Origin: Phalacrocorax aristotelis
Taxonomy: Eukaryota > Chordata > Aves > Suliformes > Phalacrocoracidae
Reading direction: 5' to 3'
Length of the DNA stretch: 64,000 nucleotides
Assembly: GCF_949628215.1 (NCBI RefSeq)
Contig: NC_134283.1
Coordinates: 22,236,975 to 22,300,974 of the forward strand
Part shown: piece by piece, positions 44,101 to 56,348 of the stretch
How the letters are laid out: every line of letters starts with the position of its first letter
Position numbering within the stretch: position 1 is the first letter of the stretch
Notes under the pieces: model-generated
What the model was told of the DNA's origin: nothing
What the model saw: the letters and a program-made list of their open reading frames with translations, nothing else
The model's database searches: none
Translations under genes and position numbers: made by a program

Positions 44101-46653
44101 GCCATCCTAGCAAGGCCAGTCCTGGTGCTGTTGTCCCAGTGACACCATTCCAGTACCACCATCTGATGGCAGTGCCAGCAGCTTGTAAACCCTCCTGGGG
44201 CAGCCATGAGCTGGCTTTGCCTGACATGGGTCACTGCACACCCCCGTGAGCCCAGCTTGGTGGCACCTCTGGGGACAGAGTTTGCAGTGAGGGGGCATGG
44301 CACCAGCCCATTGTTGCTTTCTGGGGACCATGAAAGCCCATTTCCTCATGAGCCAGCAAAGAAGGGGTTTGAGGATGCCACTTCATGTGCCACTTGTGGC
44401 AGTGCCCTGGCTCAGGGCTGTGAGTCCCTAGGGACTGCCACTGCTGGAGGGCCGGGCCACCGTCCCAAGGCCACCTTCCCCCAGCCACCCCAGGAAGGGT
44501 GAGCGGCGGCTCTCCACAAATGAGGGGGCAAGTCACGATGCCCCCAGCCCTCTGTGATGCCAGGTGGGAGGAGGATGGGGACAAGGACAAGCCAAGGTCA
44601 CCCAGGGATGCCGAGCATGCTGGAAGAGAGGCAACAGGAACGAAGCCGGCTCAGGGACTGCTGCCGGCTTGGGGGCTGCCACCAGGCTTCACTGCCCGAA
44701 TCCTCCCCAGCGGAGGCTGACAGGTGCCAAAAAGCCACTCGCCACCAAAATAAGGTCCTTTTGCACCCATGTCCAGCACAGGGGACCTGGCTGTGGCAGC
44801 ACATTGCTGCTGTTGAACACTGTCAGCTCTTTGGGCAGGGGATTATTTTTCCCCGCTCTCCAGCGCCCGCGCCAGGACACTCACGTGGCTGGGAGATGGG
44901 GACAGGGACAGGGATGACGCACCCCTAGGGGCCACCGGCACTGGGCTGGGGCTGCGCAGGGTACAAGCTAAGCGTGGTGGGGCTTTTTTCTTCTTTTTTT
45001 AAATTATTTTTTCCCCCATCTTTCCCACCTACACACGGCATAAAAATGAATCCAGCCTGGTTTCCTCAGGCACGCTGGTGCGTGATGCCAGAGTGAGGGG
45101 CTCCTGGGCCAACCATGTCCCAGTGGGGCTGGGCACGCCGCTGCATGGCCGTGCTGGCACCAGCCAGGGAGATGATGGCTCTGGGCTGGCTCATCCCCCC
45201 CTGCAGCCTCAGCGGGGGAATGGGGAAACTGAGGCACAGGCTGCCCCCATCTCTACTCTGGGGATGTGGGGCTTAGCTGGGCTGCCAGGAGGGAATGACT
45301 GGGCTGAAGGTGTTTGCAGGGGGGCTGATCACCCCGGCACCCTTCTGCACTAGCCCTGGTCACCACCGCCCCGGGGCTGGCTCCTGGGGATAGACGGGAT
45401 TTTCTCCCTCAAGGGCTTTTCTCCCAGCCCAGAGCCAGAGTCCGGCCCCACAGAGCCACTGCCGTCCCTCGAAGGGGTTAATCTCCTTCCCAGCAAGGCT
45501 TTTATTTTTTTTTTATCCCCCCCTCCCCTGCTTTGGCAATGACAGCATTGTCTGGACTGGGCTGCAGCAAGAAGAGAGGAAGAGGAGGAGGAGGAGGAGA
45601 GCTTTTGCCTCCCGAAAATGACTGGGGCTAAACCCCAATGCCAGGGCTGGCAGCAGGAATTTTGGACCCCAAAATGAAGAAACCCTGCTGCTGCCCTCCT
45701 GCCTGCTCAGTGCCCAAACAAAAATGACCCCCAGCATTATTTATTTTTTTAAAATGAAAACAAACAAAAAAAGGCTTTTTTTTTTTTTTTAAACACAGCC
45801 CCATCCTGCTCCCAGGGAGGGTGGAGGTGATGTCCCCCTCCCTGGGCTGGGAAACAGGATGGAAGAGCTGGGGGACCTTTTTGTTCCTTTGGTGCAAACC
45901 CAAGCGGGTCCGGCAGAAATCCAAGGGGGGAGTGGAGGGTGGCGGGGGCAACGCGATGCCCCAAACGGATGGCAATGCCCGATGTGGGACCGGTGGTACG
46001 CAACATGGGGCAGCAATGCCTGGTCTGTGATACCTGAGGTGGGGCTCTGGTACCCAGTGACAGATATGGGGTGCAATACCCGATGTGGGGCTGCGATACC
46101 GGGTGATGGATACAGGACTGATAATGGGGCTGCGATACCCAGCATGGGGTCTGATGCCAAGCGCAGGCCCTGATGCCTGATATGGGGTTGATGTGGGGCT
46201 CTGGCACCCAGTGAGCGCCAGGCTGTGATACCCAATGTGGGGGCTCTGACACCCGAAATGGGGTTGATGTGGGGCTCTGGCACCTAGTGCTGGGCTCCAG
46301 TAGCTGATGTGGGTGGGGGCTCCAGTGCCCAATGTGGGCGCTCTGATACCCAATGTGGGGGCTCCGGCAACCGATATAAGGTTGATGTGGGGCTCTGGCA
46401 CCCAGTGCCAGGCTCCAGCACCCAGTATGGGGGGGTCCGACACATGCCCTGGGGCTGATGTGGGGCTCCCACACCCAACCCGGGGCCGCGATACCCCGCT
46501 CGGGGCTGCACAGCGGACCTCGGTTCCCCACCGCGGGGCCCGGTGCCGCCTGCCCGGTGCTGGGTGGGGGTGTTGGTCCCCTACCTTCATATCGTTGATG
46601 ATGGCTTGGAAGAGGCCGCCGAGGGCTCCGCACTCCTTCTCCGCCGTCTCCAT
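35106..46653 (-). CDS. MTSS2: MTSS2 (MTSS1L/ABBA), I-BAR and WH2 protein
   Basis: MTSS2 binds PI(4,5)P2 membranes through an N-terminal I-BAR (IMD) domain and actin monomers through a C-terminal WH2 motif, shaping protrusions. Coding exons on the - strand are 46585-46653 (ATG), 43002-43063, 42832-42905, 40864-40948, 40623-40714, 40462-40536, optional 40199-40207, 39555-39712, 39361-39468, 39188-39285, 38456-38666, 37529-37603, 37078-37254, 36815-36980 and 35106-35878 (TGA). All junctions keep frame and give about 740 residues (human about 747). Residues 1-250 form the I-BAR domain (METAEKECGALGGLFQAIIN, DKDHAKEYKRARHEIKKKS). The middle is Ser/Pro-rich. The WH2 motif is EDMLVAIRRGVRLRR, close to the end NDRSAPRIS. 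Intron 1 is 3.5 kb. The proline- and serine-rich part matches MTSS1L rather than MTSS1. Confidence 0.96.
35925..36560. repeat. Degenerate CAACCA/CATCAC repeat in MTSS2 intron
   Basis: Variants of CACAACCAAACCCAACCATCACC recur over 630 bases in the intron before the last MTSS2 exon. Spacing is irregular at about 20 to 35 bases. It is a strand-asymmetric, C/A-rich minisatellite with no coding potential I credit. Confidence 0.65.
38663..38668 (-). other. MTSS2: NAGNAG tandem acceptor of an MTSS2 exon
   Basis: The acceptor reads CCAGCAG on the - strand, so splicing can use either AG. Both keep frame after the incoming AG of the previous exon and differ by one serine (SSVSSAK or SVSSAK). This is a common source of single-residue variation. 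Confidence 0.6.
40199..40207 (-). other. MTSS2: Predicted 9-nt microexon of MTSS2
   Basis: The nine bases AGCTACTTG are followed by a strong donor (GTAAGT) and preceded by TGTAG and a long pyrimidine tract of nearly 50 bases (TCTCTGTCTCCTTCTCTCTT and more). Inserted between the exons at 40462-40536 and 39555-39712 they keep frame and change RKGKGDL to RKELLGKGDL, inside the I-BAR domain. A very short exon with an extended polypyrimidine tract is the usual design of neural microexons. Confidence 0.65.
40949..42831. other. MTSS2: MTSS2 intron 3, AT-rich island
   Basis: This 1.9-kb intron holds an AT-rich island at 41085-41175 with several TAAATAAA-type repeats. Near 41488 a 15-base string TTAACTCTGAAG.CTAA resembles part of the IL34-intron R units. 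The likeness is too short to claim relation. Nothing else is seen. Confidence 0.45.
43606..44165. repeat. Minisatellite (GCCATCCCAGTAAGGCCAGT-like) in MTSS2 intron 1
   Basis: Short units such as CCATCCCAGTGAGGCCA, CCAGTCCCAGCAAGGCCA and GGTGCCATCCTGGTAAGG follow one another for about 560 bases. The basic period appears to be around 15 bases with higher-order 30- to 40-base steps. Copies are diverged but the block is clearly tandem. Confidence 0.75.
45985..46500. repeat. Minisatellite (GGGGCTCTGGCACCCAGTG-like) in MTSS2 intron 1
   Basis: About twenty variants of GTGGGGCTCTGATACCCAAT occur in a row, with period near 24 bases, ending next to the MTSS2 promoter island. The - strand reading gives a repeated GYRSPTL-type open frame that I reject as coding. 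Confidence 0.8.
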
Positions 46654-47230
46654 CGCAGCGCTGCGGCAGCCCGGGGCGGGCGCCGCCGCCGGGGGAGGCC
46701 GCGGCGGCGGGCCAGGCTCAGCGGCGGCGGGGGGCGGGCGGCACCCGGGCGGCGGCGGCGGCGGCGGCGGCAGCGGCGGGGCGGCGGAGCGGCGGGGGGG
46801 CCGGGCGGGGCGCGGCGCCGTGCATCGCCCCCCCCCACCCCCCTTTTTTTTTTCCCCCCGAGGGCTGAGCGGACCCGCCGCCCCGCCTTGGGCCGCCCCC
46901 ACCCCTGGCGGCGGAGCAGAGCGGGGGCGCGAAGGAGCGGGAGCGGGGGCGCCGACTGGGGGCACGGAGAGCGGCGCCCCGCGGCGGCGGCGGGCACGGG
47001 GATGGGGACGGGGCCGGGGCCGAGGCCGGGGGCGGAGCGGGGCGGGATCTGCGCAGCACATGCGCCGCCCGCCACGGGGCCGGGGGAAGGCGGAGGGGGA
47101 AGGTTGGGGGGCTGTGGGGATGCTCGGGGGCAGCAGCAGCGGGGAGCCGGGGGATGCGATGGATGCGGTGGGACGCCGAGGTTGGGGGTCGGCCCGGTGG
47201 ATGCTTCGGGAAGCGGGGGCAGTCGGGGAG
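46500..47230. promoter_or_regulatory. MTSS2: CpG island and MTSS2 promoter
   Basis: This is an extremely GC-rich, CpG-dense region around the MTSS2 start codon (46653), with GCGGCGG runs, GGGGCGGGG GC boxes and a GGCGGCGGCGGCGG repeat near 46745. It covers exon 1 and the putative 5' UTR upstream (above 46653). There is no TATA box, as expected for this class of promoter. Confidence 0.75.
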
Positions 47231-48744
47231 CAGCTCCCGGAGTCCCCGGGCTGCAGTGGAGGGATGCTTGTGGATGCTGGGGCTGGGGTGCGGCCCTGCT
47301 GGGGGTGTGTGTTCACAGGGCAGCGAAGGAACCCCAAGGGATGCTCTTAGGGTGTTGGGTGGGGTCAGGGATGCTGGACCTGGGACCGCTATGGGATGCC
47401 TGGGGGCAGCCCCCGGATCCCTGGAGGTGCTGGGGAGGACACTGCCTCCAGGCCAGGGCTCTGCTGAGCCTCCCTCCAAGGCCCATGTGACCTCACTGCC
47501 TTCCTTACCTGGGGAGAGCACATGCCTGGGTGTGCTGTGGGCAACCACCTTGGCGCAGGTTTCAGTTTAACACCCTCCGGGGAGATCATACGGCAGCTCT
47601 GAGATGTCTTATGGCACTCAGTTACTGGAGAGCCGTGTGAAACGTGCGGCCTGCCCTCAGACAAGCACTTCCATGTAGCCGTCCCAAGGTCCCATCCCCA
47701 GCCTCCTGGGATCTGGGGGGCCAGGCTGAGCCCTGATGCACCAAGCTGCGCCAAGTGGTGAAAGGTTGCTCACTCAGGGCGAGGGGCTCTGCCCAAATCA
47801 CCTATTCCCCCTCCTGCCAGAAAAGCAGCCCTGATCCCCCATTGGCACTGCCCTGCCAGCACTGCACTGCTCTGGCCAGTGCTGGTCAAGAAGCACCCAT
47901 AAGGAAATGATTATGGCACAGTACCCCGGCAAACGGCTGGAATTTCTCCCCATAAAACCTGTCCCTCGGCATGGAAAGAGGCCACTCAGCGACAGTGAGC
48001 CTGGCAGGAGTGCTGGGCAGGGCCCTGGGACTGGTGGCAGCCCTGGCCCACACTGGCCATGTCCTGGCAGGGACTGGGGACAGGCAACAGGGACCACCCA
48101 GCACCTGAAGCGGTTGGCGGGCTGGGGAAGCCACCGCTCACCCAGCCTAAAGACCTGGCTGTTAAAATTAACCCGCCGTGACCGGGTCTGGAAAGCCCTT
48201 TCCCGGGAATGACAGGAATGTCTTTATCCTGGCCAAAGCAGCGCTGGTGCGGGGCTGTTCAGGGAGCCTGCTGCCAGAGCCCAACTCTGCTGTAAACAGG
48301 CCAGGAGCCATAAAAACTCCACAAATTCTTCCAACCCCTCGTTCCTCAGGATCAGGTGAGGGCCTGAAATGTGCTGGGGATTCAACGGCCACCCCACCGA
48401 ACCACAGCAGCCTGGCATGTGCCGGTGGTGATGGTCCCTCAGCGCTGTGGGATGGGGCGAAGGCAGTGCCGGTGGCTGCTTGGGGCCAGGAAAATGCCTG
48501 TCACCATGCTGCGGTTGCATGACCATGGCCTGGAAGAATTTCAGCCGTGGTTTTTTTTTTTTTTCCTTCTGGGAAGAGGAACAGGCGGAGAAGCCCTGCT
48601 TGCCGGTGAGCCAACGTGGCAGGACTGGGCCAGCCTGGGCCTCAAGGTTGACCAAGATGCTCCATGCCATCCCCTGCCCTTGCTGGAGTTTTGGCTCCCC
48701 TTGGGGCTGGATCCATGAGGATGGGGAGCCCAGCTACCAGGAAC
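47230..48744. other. Intergenic, VAC14 3' end to MTSS2 promoter
   Basis: No gene is seen. At 48140-48235 a less GC-rich stretch carries TTAAAATTAACC, the palindrome TTTCCCGGGAA and two GGAATG cores (TEAD-type), then at 48305 CATAAAAACTCC. It could be an upstream enhancer of MTSS2. This is motif reading only. Confidence 0.45.
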
Positions 48745-49487
48745 AGCCTGCTCTGCATTGCTCATTTATTTTATCGTGGGGAACTTAACGTAGGAACAAA
48801 GAATTGAGTCTGGGGCTGGGTACATGGGGGTTTCTACCATCCCCTGTGCCCCCGGTGCTGGCTGGGAGTTAAGGCTGCGCCGCCATCTGTGCCAAGAGCT
48901 GGGGACTCAGGGAGGGTGCGTGGATGCTGGGAGGGGACTGAGTGCCACGCACAATAGTGTGAGACCCCAGGCGAGATGCCACTGGCAGCCTCTGGCACGG
49001 CCTCGGAGCTACAGGGTGGAAGCTGGAGTGGTGAGAGGCGGCCAGCAGCCCTGCATGCTTGTTTTCCAGGGCGGGAGGCCAGAGGTTGCTCCCGTCTTCC
49101 CTTCCCCTCTGGTCTCGCTGGCAGGAGGCTGGGCGCTCAGCTGACAGTCATGGGGAAGGCATTAGCAAAGCAAAGGGGAGTTTCCTCACCCTATCGCAAG
49201 AGAAGACAAGGTACTTTCCCCTGGCCCTCTCCTCCTGCAACCCTTCCCCATGTCCCTGCATCGCCCATGGCAGAAGCTGGGCACAGCCTGGGGGCCCCCC
49301 ACCATCCACACACACAGCAGGGAGGAAAACCAGCCCTGTGCTGACTGCTTGCCCATTGCCCATCTCCCTCTGCCATTAAATGCACCGCATCCTCTGTCAG
49401 CCAGCCACTGGTGTCCCCGTCCCCTGGTCCGTGTCCCCTGGTCCCTGCCCCAGCAACCGTGTACACCTGCGGCTGTCGCAGGGATGT
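48745..49487 (-). other. VAC14: VAC14 3' UTR
   Basis: The sequence between the VAC14 stop codon and the AATAAA at 48765-48770 (- strand) is about 0.72 kb. It carries no other gene signal. Confidence 0.7.
48765..48770 (-). terminator. VAC14: VAC14 polyadenylation signal
   Basis: TTTATT on the + strand gives AATAAA on the - strand, the first canonical signal downstream of the VAC14 stop. Confidence 0.7.
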
Positions 49488-52400
49488 TCAGAGGACCACG
49501 CGCCGGTCCAGCTGCTCTGCCCGCCCCGCTCGCTGGTGCCGCGCTTCCAGGTGCTTGTTTTGGACCTTCTCAAAGTGCTGCAGCAGCTCTGTGTAGTCGA
49601 TGTTGGGGGCTGTCGTCCTCTTGTAGCCGGTGTTCAGTTTGGTGCTGTCCCTGTGGCGGGGAGCAGAGTGTGAGGGCAGAAAGGGGCAGGAGATGCCTGT
49701 ACCCCGGGCATCCATCACAGGCAGCACCAAGGGCTTGCCCTGAAAAAGCTGAGCCCAGCACACCCTAGTGATGCTGGTCTCTCATGGAACACCTCCAAAG
49801 CCCTGTTTCCCGCCTGCAAAGGCATGAGATGGAGCCCAAGAAGTCCTGGGACAGGAGAAAGGGGACAAGGGACATCTGCCTCAGCACCTTGGCCCCACAG
49901 GGGAGGTTTAACCCCTCTGACATGGATGCTCCCCTTTGTCCCAACCGATTCCAGCCTAAAGCAGTGAGACTGGCAAGAAAGGATGCCAGTGCCACATGCC
50001 TCAGTTTCCCTGAGGAACAAACAAAAAATATCTGTGTGCTTTGGCATGGAAGAGGACTGGTGGCAGCGGGCACAGCCACAGGGGCTGAGCACCCATCTGC
50101 TTCAGCCCCATTTATGGGCTCCCTGGGGCTCCAGCCATGGGTGCTCATCCCTCAGAGCTGTCCCTACGGAAGGGAGGGGGGGAACACCAGCCATGGGAAG
50201 CCCATCGGGGGACATGGGGGAGCCCATGGGAGGATGGCAAGCGACTCTCGAGGCCCTGACATCCCCCCAGCTGGGGCTGGCCTGTTATGAAAGCCGGCTT
50301 CGGTGTTTGAAGGAATGTAGGTCAGAGTTAATCAGATGCTCAGGCCGTCTGACAGCTCTGGTTGCTCAAAAAAAACCCACTCCTGGGGCCAAGGGGGAGG
50401 AAAAAAAGCGGGGAAGGAAGCACATGCAGCCCCCCCCCCCCCAATTAAAATCAGTGCTGGATTGTGGGTACAAGCTCAGTGCTGGAGGCCATGAGGGATA
50501 AAAGCCAGCCCAGGGGGGAGCTGTTAAAAGCCAAGGAGTGGTGGCGGTGGGGGTTAATTCAGAAACCTGCCCATCTTGGGAGCTTTTCTTTTTTTTTCCC
50601 AGGGCTTTGCAAAGGCAGACCCAGCTTTAACGTCGACCCTCCCTGCTCATTAGCTGAAGGCTGGAGAGCAAATCCCACCACTGGCATCTGACGAGCCAGG
50701 TGGGTAGCACCCCAGGGCAAGGAGCACAAGGATTTCAGCTTGTCCCTAGGGAGGTGCCACTCCTGCGCATCACTGCTCATGGCTCCCCGAAGGCCAGGGG
50801 TGGGGTTCGAGAGGCAAGCCCTAGGTGTGCATGGGTGCTGGCGTCCTTTTGAGTGACGATAAGGCTGTCTGGGCTGTGCGGAAGACGCTTTGGGAGCATC
50901 CCCTGGCTGCCGGCGTCTCTCCGTAAACCTCCTTCCCGGCTCTGCTCGTTTCCATAGCGACCCCACAAGTGAAATTTTCCATCCCGGATGCCAAATGCCT
51001 GTGGATGAGGCACAGCCCTCCCAGGGTTACCAAATATAGACACAAAAAACCCCCCAAGCCAACACTCCCGGCCATGGGGCAAGGAGCAGCTGTGGCTGCA
51101 AAGAAGCTGGAGTGCGAAAGAAGAGTATGGGGCATAGCCCGGGATTGCAGGGATGCTCGGCCATGGGGGAATGGCTGGTTGGGCCCAGTGCTGATGCTGG
51201 CGGGAGGGTCAGTTCCCACAGCACTTACGCGGTCTGCATGAGCTCAGGGTTGGGCACACACTGCAGGCGGTGGGAGAGGAGTTGGAAGGCGCTGCTCTGG
51301 GGCAGTAACATCAGCAGGCCGTAGAGAGCCTTGATTAGGTAGGGGTTGTTCTTCACGTCCAGCAGCTGCAGGCGGAGATCTGGAGGAGGAGAGGAAGAGG
51401 ATGGGGAGGTGGGTAAAATGCATTTTACCTCCTGCCCCAATAGCAGGTTCCTCCCAACCCATCTGATGGTCCTGGGGAAGCTGTAAGCCTCTGCCAGCCA
51501 ACCCAAGGGGCACCCACATGGCATGAGAAGCCTCTCCCCTTGCACTAACTCATCCATCTTTGTGTCCCACACAAGCCAAAAGCCCCTCTCCTCACCATAG
51601 CCCACAGCTGCCAGCTAGGGAAAGCTGCCAGCAGAAGCTCCCCAGTCTCCCATCCCTGCTGCTGCTCATCCTCGAGCCCATCCACGCAGTCTGCCTGAAG
51701 ACACATGTACAACATGAGATTGCTCCTCAGCTTCTCCAGAATTAGCAGAAATACTCCCCTGGGGCATCACACATCAAGAGGGCTGGGTGACACCCTCCCA
51801 GGGATTCTCTGGAGCAGAAGGGATCTTCTCCACTCAGCCCTGGTGGTTACGTGTGCTGGGCCATGGTGCCACCCACCAGAGGGGAAACTACCTTCCTGCT
51901 CTATCCCTCATGGTGCTCAGGGGTAGAAGGGCCTTCTGGAGACCTGCAGACAACCAAGGTCCTGCCTGGGGCAGCCCAGGGGATGGGGTGAGAGGTCCCT
52001 ATCCCAGCATCTCACCTCGTGGACAACTCTGGTGTCTCCCTATGAAGGGACCCAAGCCCAAGGATACTGCTCTATGGGGGGCACATCTGTCCCCCACCCC
52101 AACACTTGGCAATTAACGCGAGTGGGATGGGGAAACCTCAGGGAATCATTTGGGGCTGTGGAAAATCACCTCGCATGGTGGGAATGAAAGTCATCCTCGG
52201 GATGAAGCACTGAACACCATGGGAAGAAGTGTGACTGACGGCCAGCCTACATCTCCATTGCCTGGATGCTCTAGCCCTCTTGCCTCAAATATTCCTCCAA
52301 ATAGCCCTGGACCTATACAGTCCCCTCCCAAAGTCCTTTCCAGGACATTTCCCAATGCTTTCAGTGCCCAGCTCCACCTCCAGGGAGAAAGAGCCCAGGG

Positions 52401-54998
52401 GCAGCTGAACTCTATCACAAGAAATGTCCCCAAAGCCATGGGTCACCCTGCCATGTCCCCCCTCCCCATCCTGACTCCCACTGCCACCGCCCTGAGCCCC
52501 AGCCAGGCCCTGGTTGTTACCCAAGGGGGGGGACAGATTCCTGGGGCTGGGGGCCAGATCTGGAGACAGAAGTAGCTCTGGTTTTTTAGGGCTTATTCTG
52601 CTTTTCAAGAAAAAAAAACCCATCTTTTTTCTTGCTAATGGCTCCAGCAGTGTCTGCGATGCCAGCCTGCATCTCCAGGGGCGGCACGTGTGGCTCCCCA
52701 CAGCTGACACCCTACCTGCACCCTCCTGGAGATGCTCAGCGTGGTCCAGGCCCACCCCCCCATATCCTTCCCCCATCCCTTTGTTCGGTGCCTGTGCTGC
52801 TCGCTCCCTTAACCTATATCTGGGGGGTGAAAGGCTCCCCCTGTGCTGCCAGTGCACCCATCCCCAGCTCCAGCGCTGGGCAAACCTCCCGGCAAGAAGT
52901 CTCATCACTTCTGCTCTAGTTATTCATGCGGCTGCTGCAGCTTGCGATGGAGAGGCAGGGAGGGGGATGCTTCTGGGGTGGGGAAGCACTGTACACCACC
53001 CCTTCCCCATGCGGGGTTTCGTCCTTACATGTGAATATGGGGCACTCAATGAGCTGCACCAGCTTGTCCACCTCGGTGAGAAAATCCACAGTGACCTCCA
53101 GATCCCCGCTGGATGTGGCCGGTAAGGATGTTACCTTGGAAAAGGGTGGCCCGGCAGCAGCAGATGGCTTGCCCAGGTGATGCCCAGCATGGATCGTGGC
53201 TCTGCCAAACCCTCCCTGTACCCGCAGCTCCTGTGGGAAGCAAGCAGGCAGGGAACGAGCAGGGCTCACACACAGGCAGGGCTGAAATGTTTGCAGGGAG
53301 GCCAAGGGACGATGGAAGGAAACAGGACAAGCAGGCAGGGACGGGGGAAAAGGCAGGCTGCCCCAAAAGCCAGCAGCTTGCCTTGCCAAAGAGCAGGCAG
53401 GAAGATGGTGCAAGGGAGGATGCTTGCTTTTGCCCCCCTGGCCTGCGGGGACAGCATGGAGGCGATGCGGAGCACTCCCATCCCCCAGGACAAACACCAG
53501 CACGCACTGGGAAGGAAACCCAAGCGCGTTATTAAGCTTATTCATACGGAAAGCTACTCAGGGAGGCTTGGGGTTTGCCAGCACATGAAAATAATCGTTC
53601 TGCTCCAGGCAGATGGTAAGCTTACTGGGAACTGCACTGCACTGGGCAATGCCTGCTCCTCATCGGGTCCAGAGGCCAAAGTCTTTGTCTTCCTAGGAGG
53701 AGAGGATGCTGAGACGCCTTCTCTCCTGGGCAGGCAGAGGAAGGTCAGGCGTCAGCCAGCACATGCTATCCTCTTTTTACACCACAAAAAATAAGGATGA
53801 CAGAAGGGGAAGGGAGCTGGCGCACACCCAGCACAGGCTGCCCTGCTCTCTCATTGTGAGGACACCACCCCGGTAATGATGGGCTGCAGGCAGGAGGTTG
53901 GGCTGGCCTACAGGGTGACCTTGGTGGCCACAGAGGGACCAGGGGACAGCCCGGGCACCAGCCTTGCAGAAAACCCCCAAAGGATACAATTTCTGGATGA
54001 GGTCGTACGCGTGCTTGTAGTTCTGGGTAAGGAAGCAGAGGGACACGGTTGTCACGGGGTTGTGACACCAGGACCGGTACAGGCAGCAGAAGAGGTTACG
54101 GCTTTCCTGGGGAAAGAGGGAGCCATCGGGGTTGGGTCACTAGTGGGAGCAAGGACATGGTATGGAGACCCCCAGATCCCCAACAGCAACCTGCCGGGCT
54201 GGCAAGTGCCACTGAGACATGAAAGGATGTTTCTGGACCCACCAAGTCCACCTGGCACTGGCATGAGCCCACCAGCTCATGGAGAGATGGACACCAGGTG
54301 GGTTTTGGGGTGGCAGTGTGAGGGGGTGGCCCTTGAGGGTGCTGTGTTCACTGCAGGACAAGGGGCTAGAGGACAGTGGCTGTCCCACCCAAGTGCACAC
54401 CACTGCATTGCTGGCCTTCAGCATGAGGAGAAGACAGGAGATGTCACTGTTGCTGGTAGCAGCTGCTTGGCAAACCCCATGGGCGCATTCCTGGCAGGGA
54501 CAGCTGAAGGACCAGGGGGCTCTGCTCCTGCTGTCACCTGTGCCCTGGCCTGTGCTGGGGTGGAGGGAGGGAGGCAGCAGCTGCTTGAGGGCTCAGGGAG
54601 CCTGCTCCCATTCCGAGAGAGAAAAGCAAGAGTTGGGCACGTCCTCCAAGCTCAACTCCTGGAGAGACGAGGAACAAAGGGGCTGCTCTGGGCACCCAAG
54701 CTCCAGCCCTGGGACCTGCCGGGTGGGGACCAAGCAGCAAGACAAGTCCCCAGGTGGCTACCAGGTCCCCACCACTCCCGTGATCTCCCCTCCAGCAGCT
54801 GAGCCTGCTTCTTCTGCCCATACCTGGGTCTTCAGGTCCTTCAGTTGGTTCCTCAGCTGGAAGAGCTCGGAGGACGTCAGCAGGATGGTGTTCAGGGTGT
54901 GGACCATGGTAGAGGCAAACTTGAGGTCCTCTTCCCGAAGAAGTATGTCTGCCATGGAGTGGAAGATATTTTCTGCATTCAGAAGTAGACAAAGCTGC
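49488..54998 (-). CDS. VAC14: VAC14, C-terminal five exons
   Basis: VAC14 is the HEAT-repeat scaffold that brings together the PIKfyve kinase and FIG4 phosphatase on endosomes to make and turn over PI(3,5)P2. Exons on the - strand are 54824-54998, 53988-54106, 53029-53108, 51229-51379 and 49488-49650 (TGA), all in frame with GT-AG sites. The translation begins [20 protein letters not shown] and continues [40 protein letters not shown] and [20 protein letters not shown] to LDRRVVL. It covers about 228 residues of a family length near 782. The segment just before the end reads [11 protein letters not shown] where human has RGDHLDRRVVL. The preceding exon (expected to end RGPFIIR) was not found, so the next intron exceeds 9 kb. 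Confidence 0.96.
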
Positions 54999-56328
54999 CT
55001 GTGTATCACAGAGGAGAGAAACCAGGGGGGAAGGATGGTTAATGAGCACAACTGAGACCCTGACTTGAGCCCGCACACCACCCTCTTCCTGCAGAGAGGA
55101 CCAGGTTTGACAGATACAGGCACACCAGAGGCTGGGTGAGTGTGGTGGCACCAGAGCAGAGCTGGTGCAGGGTAATACCAGGCTTTGCATTTGGAGGGAG
55201 CAGCTATTCACACCAGGGCAAGGACACGAAAAATAGCTGGGCTAAGACACATTCCTGGTCGTGCTGCTCTGGGACCTCACTGGCATCCACGACTATGGCT
55301 TGTTGCCACCTCAAGCATCCCAGTGACCTCCCTTGAGAGGTTTCAGCATCACTTTCTACCCTGACAACTGCAAGGAGTGTGCAGCAGTGTGGTTACAGAC
55401 GGTATGTGATGGCCCAGTCAGACCAGTATCCCTCCGACACCAGGGAACTGGTAGGGAGCGAGCATGACCATGGGGACAAACCTCTCCTTCCTGGAGCTGT
55501 GCAACCTGGGAGCCCCAGAGCCAGAGGCTGCCTTTCCCTCTACAGCCTCCCTTTCTTCCAGTAACCTGCCTTGTTGTTCTTTGAACTTCTCCACACTCTG
55601 GCTCCCATGAGATCCAGTGCTGAGGGGCTCCAGAGCTCCAGCTGGTGAAGCTGGAAGATGTCTCTGCTCCTCCAGACACACCACCAGCAGTGCTCTCCCC
55701 AAAACAAGGTGTAGCTGGCGTCACAGCCCACACCAATCTGCCTGGCCAGGCCCAGTGGGGGTCATGGCAAGAATGTCCTGCTTAACAAACCCTGAGGCAT
55801 TCCCAAGGTTTGATTTCAACATTTTAGACCAGAAACAAAAAAAACAGTTGTTTTTTTTCTTCTTCTGCATTTGTTTGGATTTGGGGATTTCCTGTTTTTC
55901 TCCAGGCTCCTGCCTTCTGGGGCTGTTGTCTGAGGACACCTGAAACACTGCCCAGCACTGGCTCACCTCTCTGGTGTCTGCACTGGGGAGACATGGGGAA
56001 GCCCACCCAGCTCCCCAGCATCGCCAGCTTCTCCCAAAACTGGGATGCTCCCCGGGTCCCCACATCTCTCACACAGGCTAATGTGGAACCTCAGCACTGG
56101 AGGAGATGCTGGCATCCCCCAGAGCATCTCTGCTTTCCCCCAACTCCTACCAAGCACTGGTCCCCACCAGATAATCTCAGCTGGCAACCAAATCCCACCC
56201 TGGAGGCATCTCAGAAGGGTTTAGGAGGCAAAACAAGGAGCACCCACTTCGGTGGCTGGGTGGGAGGCATTTGCTTGCTGCTTGGTGGGTCTCGGTTTGG
56301 CTGGGAGGTAGGAGGCACACCTGAACCG

Positions 56329-56348
56329 CCCCCCCCCCCCCCCCCCCC
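56329..56348. repeat. 20-base C run in VAC14 intron
   Basis: An uninterrupted run of about 20 C. A shorter one of 13 C is at 50430-50442. Both may be length-polymorphic and could form quadruplexes on the opposite strand. Confidence 0.85.

Noticed and set aside
45628-47337. 569-residue open frame on the - strand across MTSS2 exon 1 and intron 1
   Set aside because: It reads through the true MTSS2 donor into a minisatellite with a repeated GYRSPTL pattern. Only the 23 codons at 46585-46653 are real.
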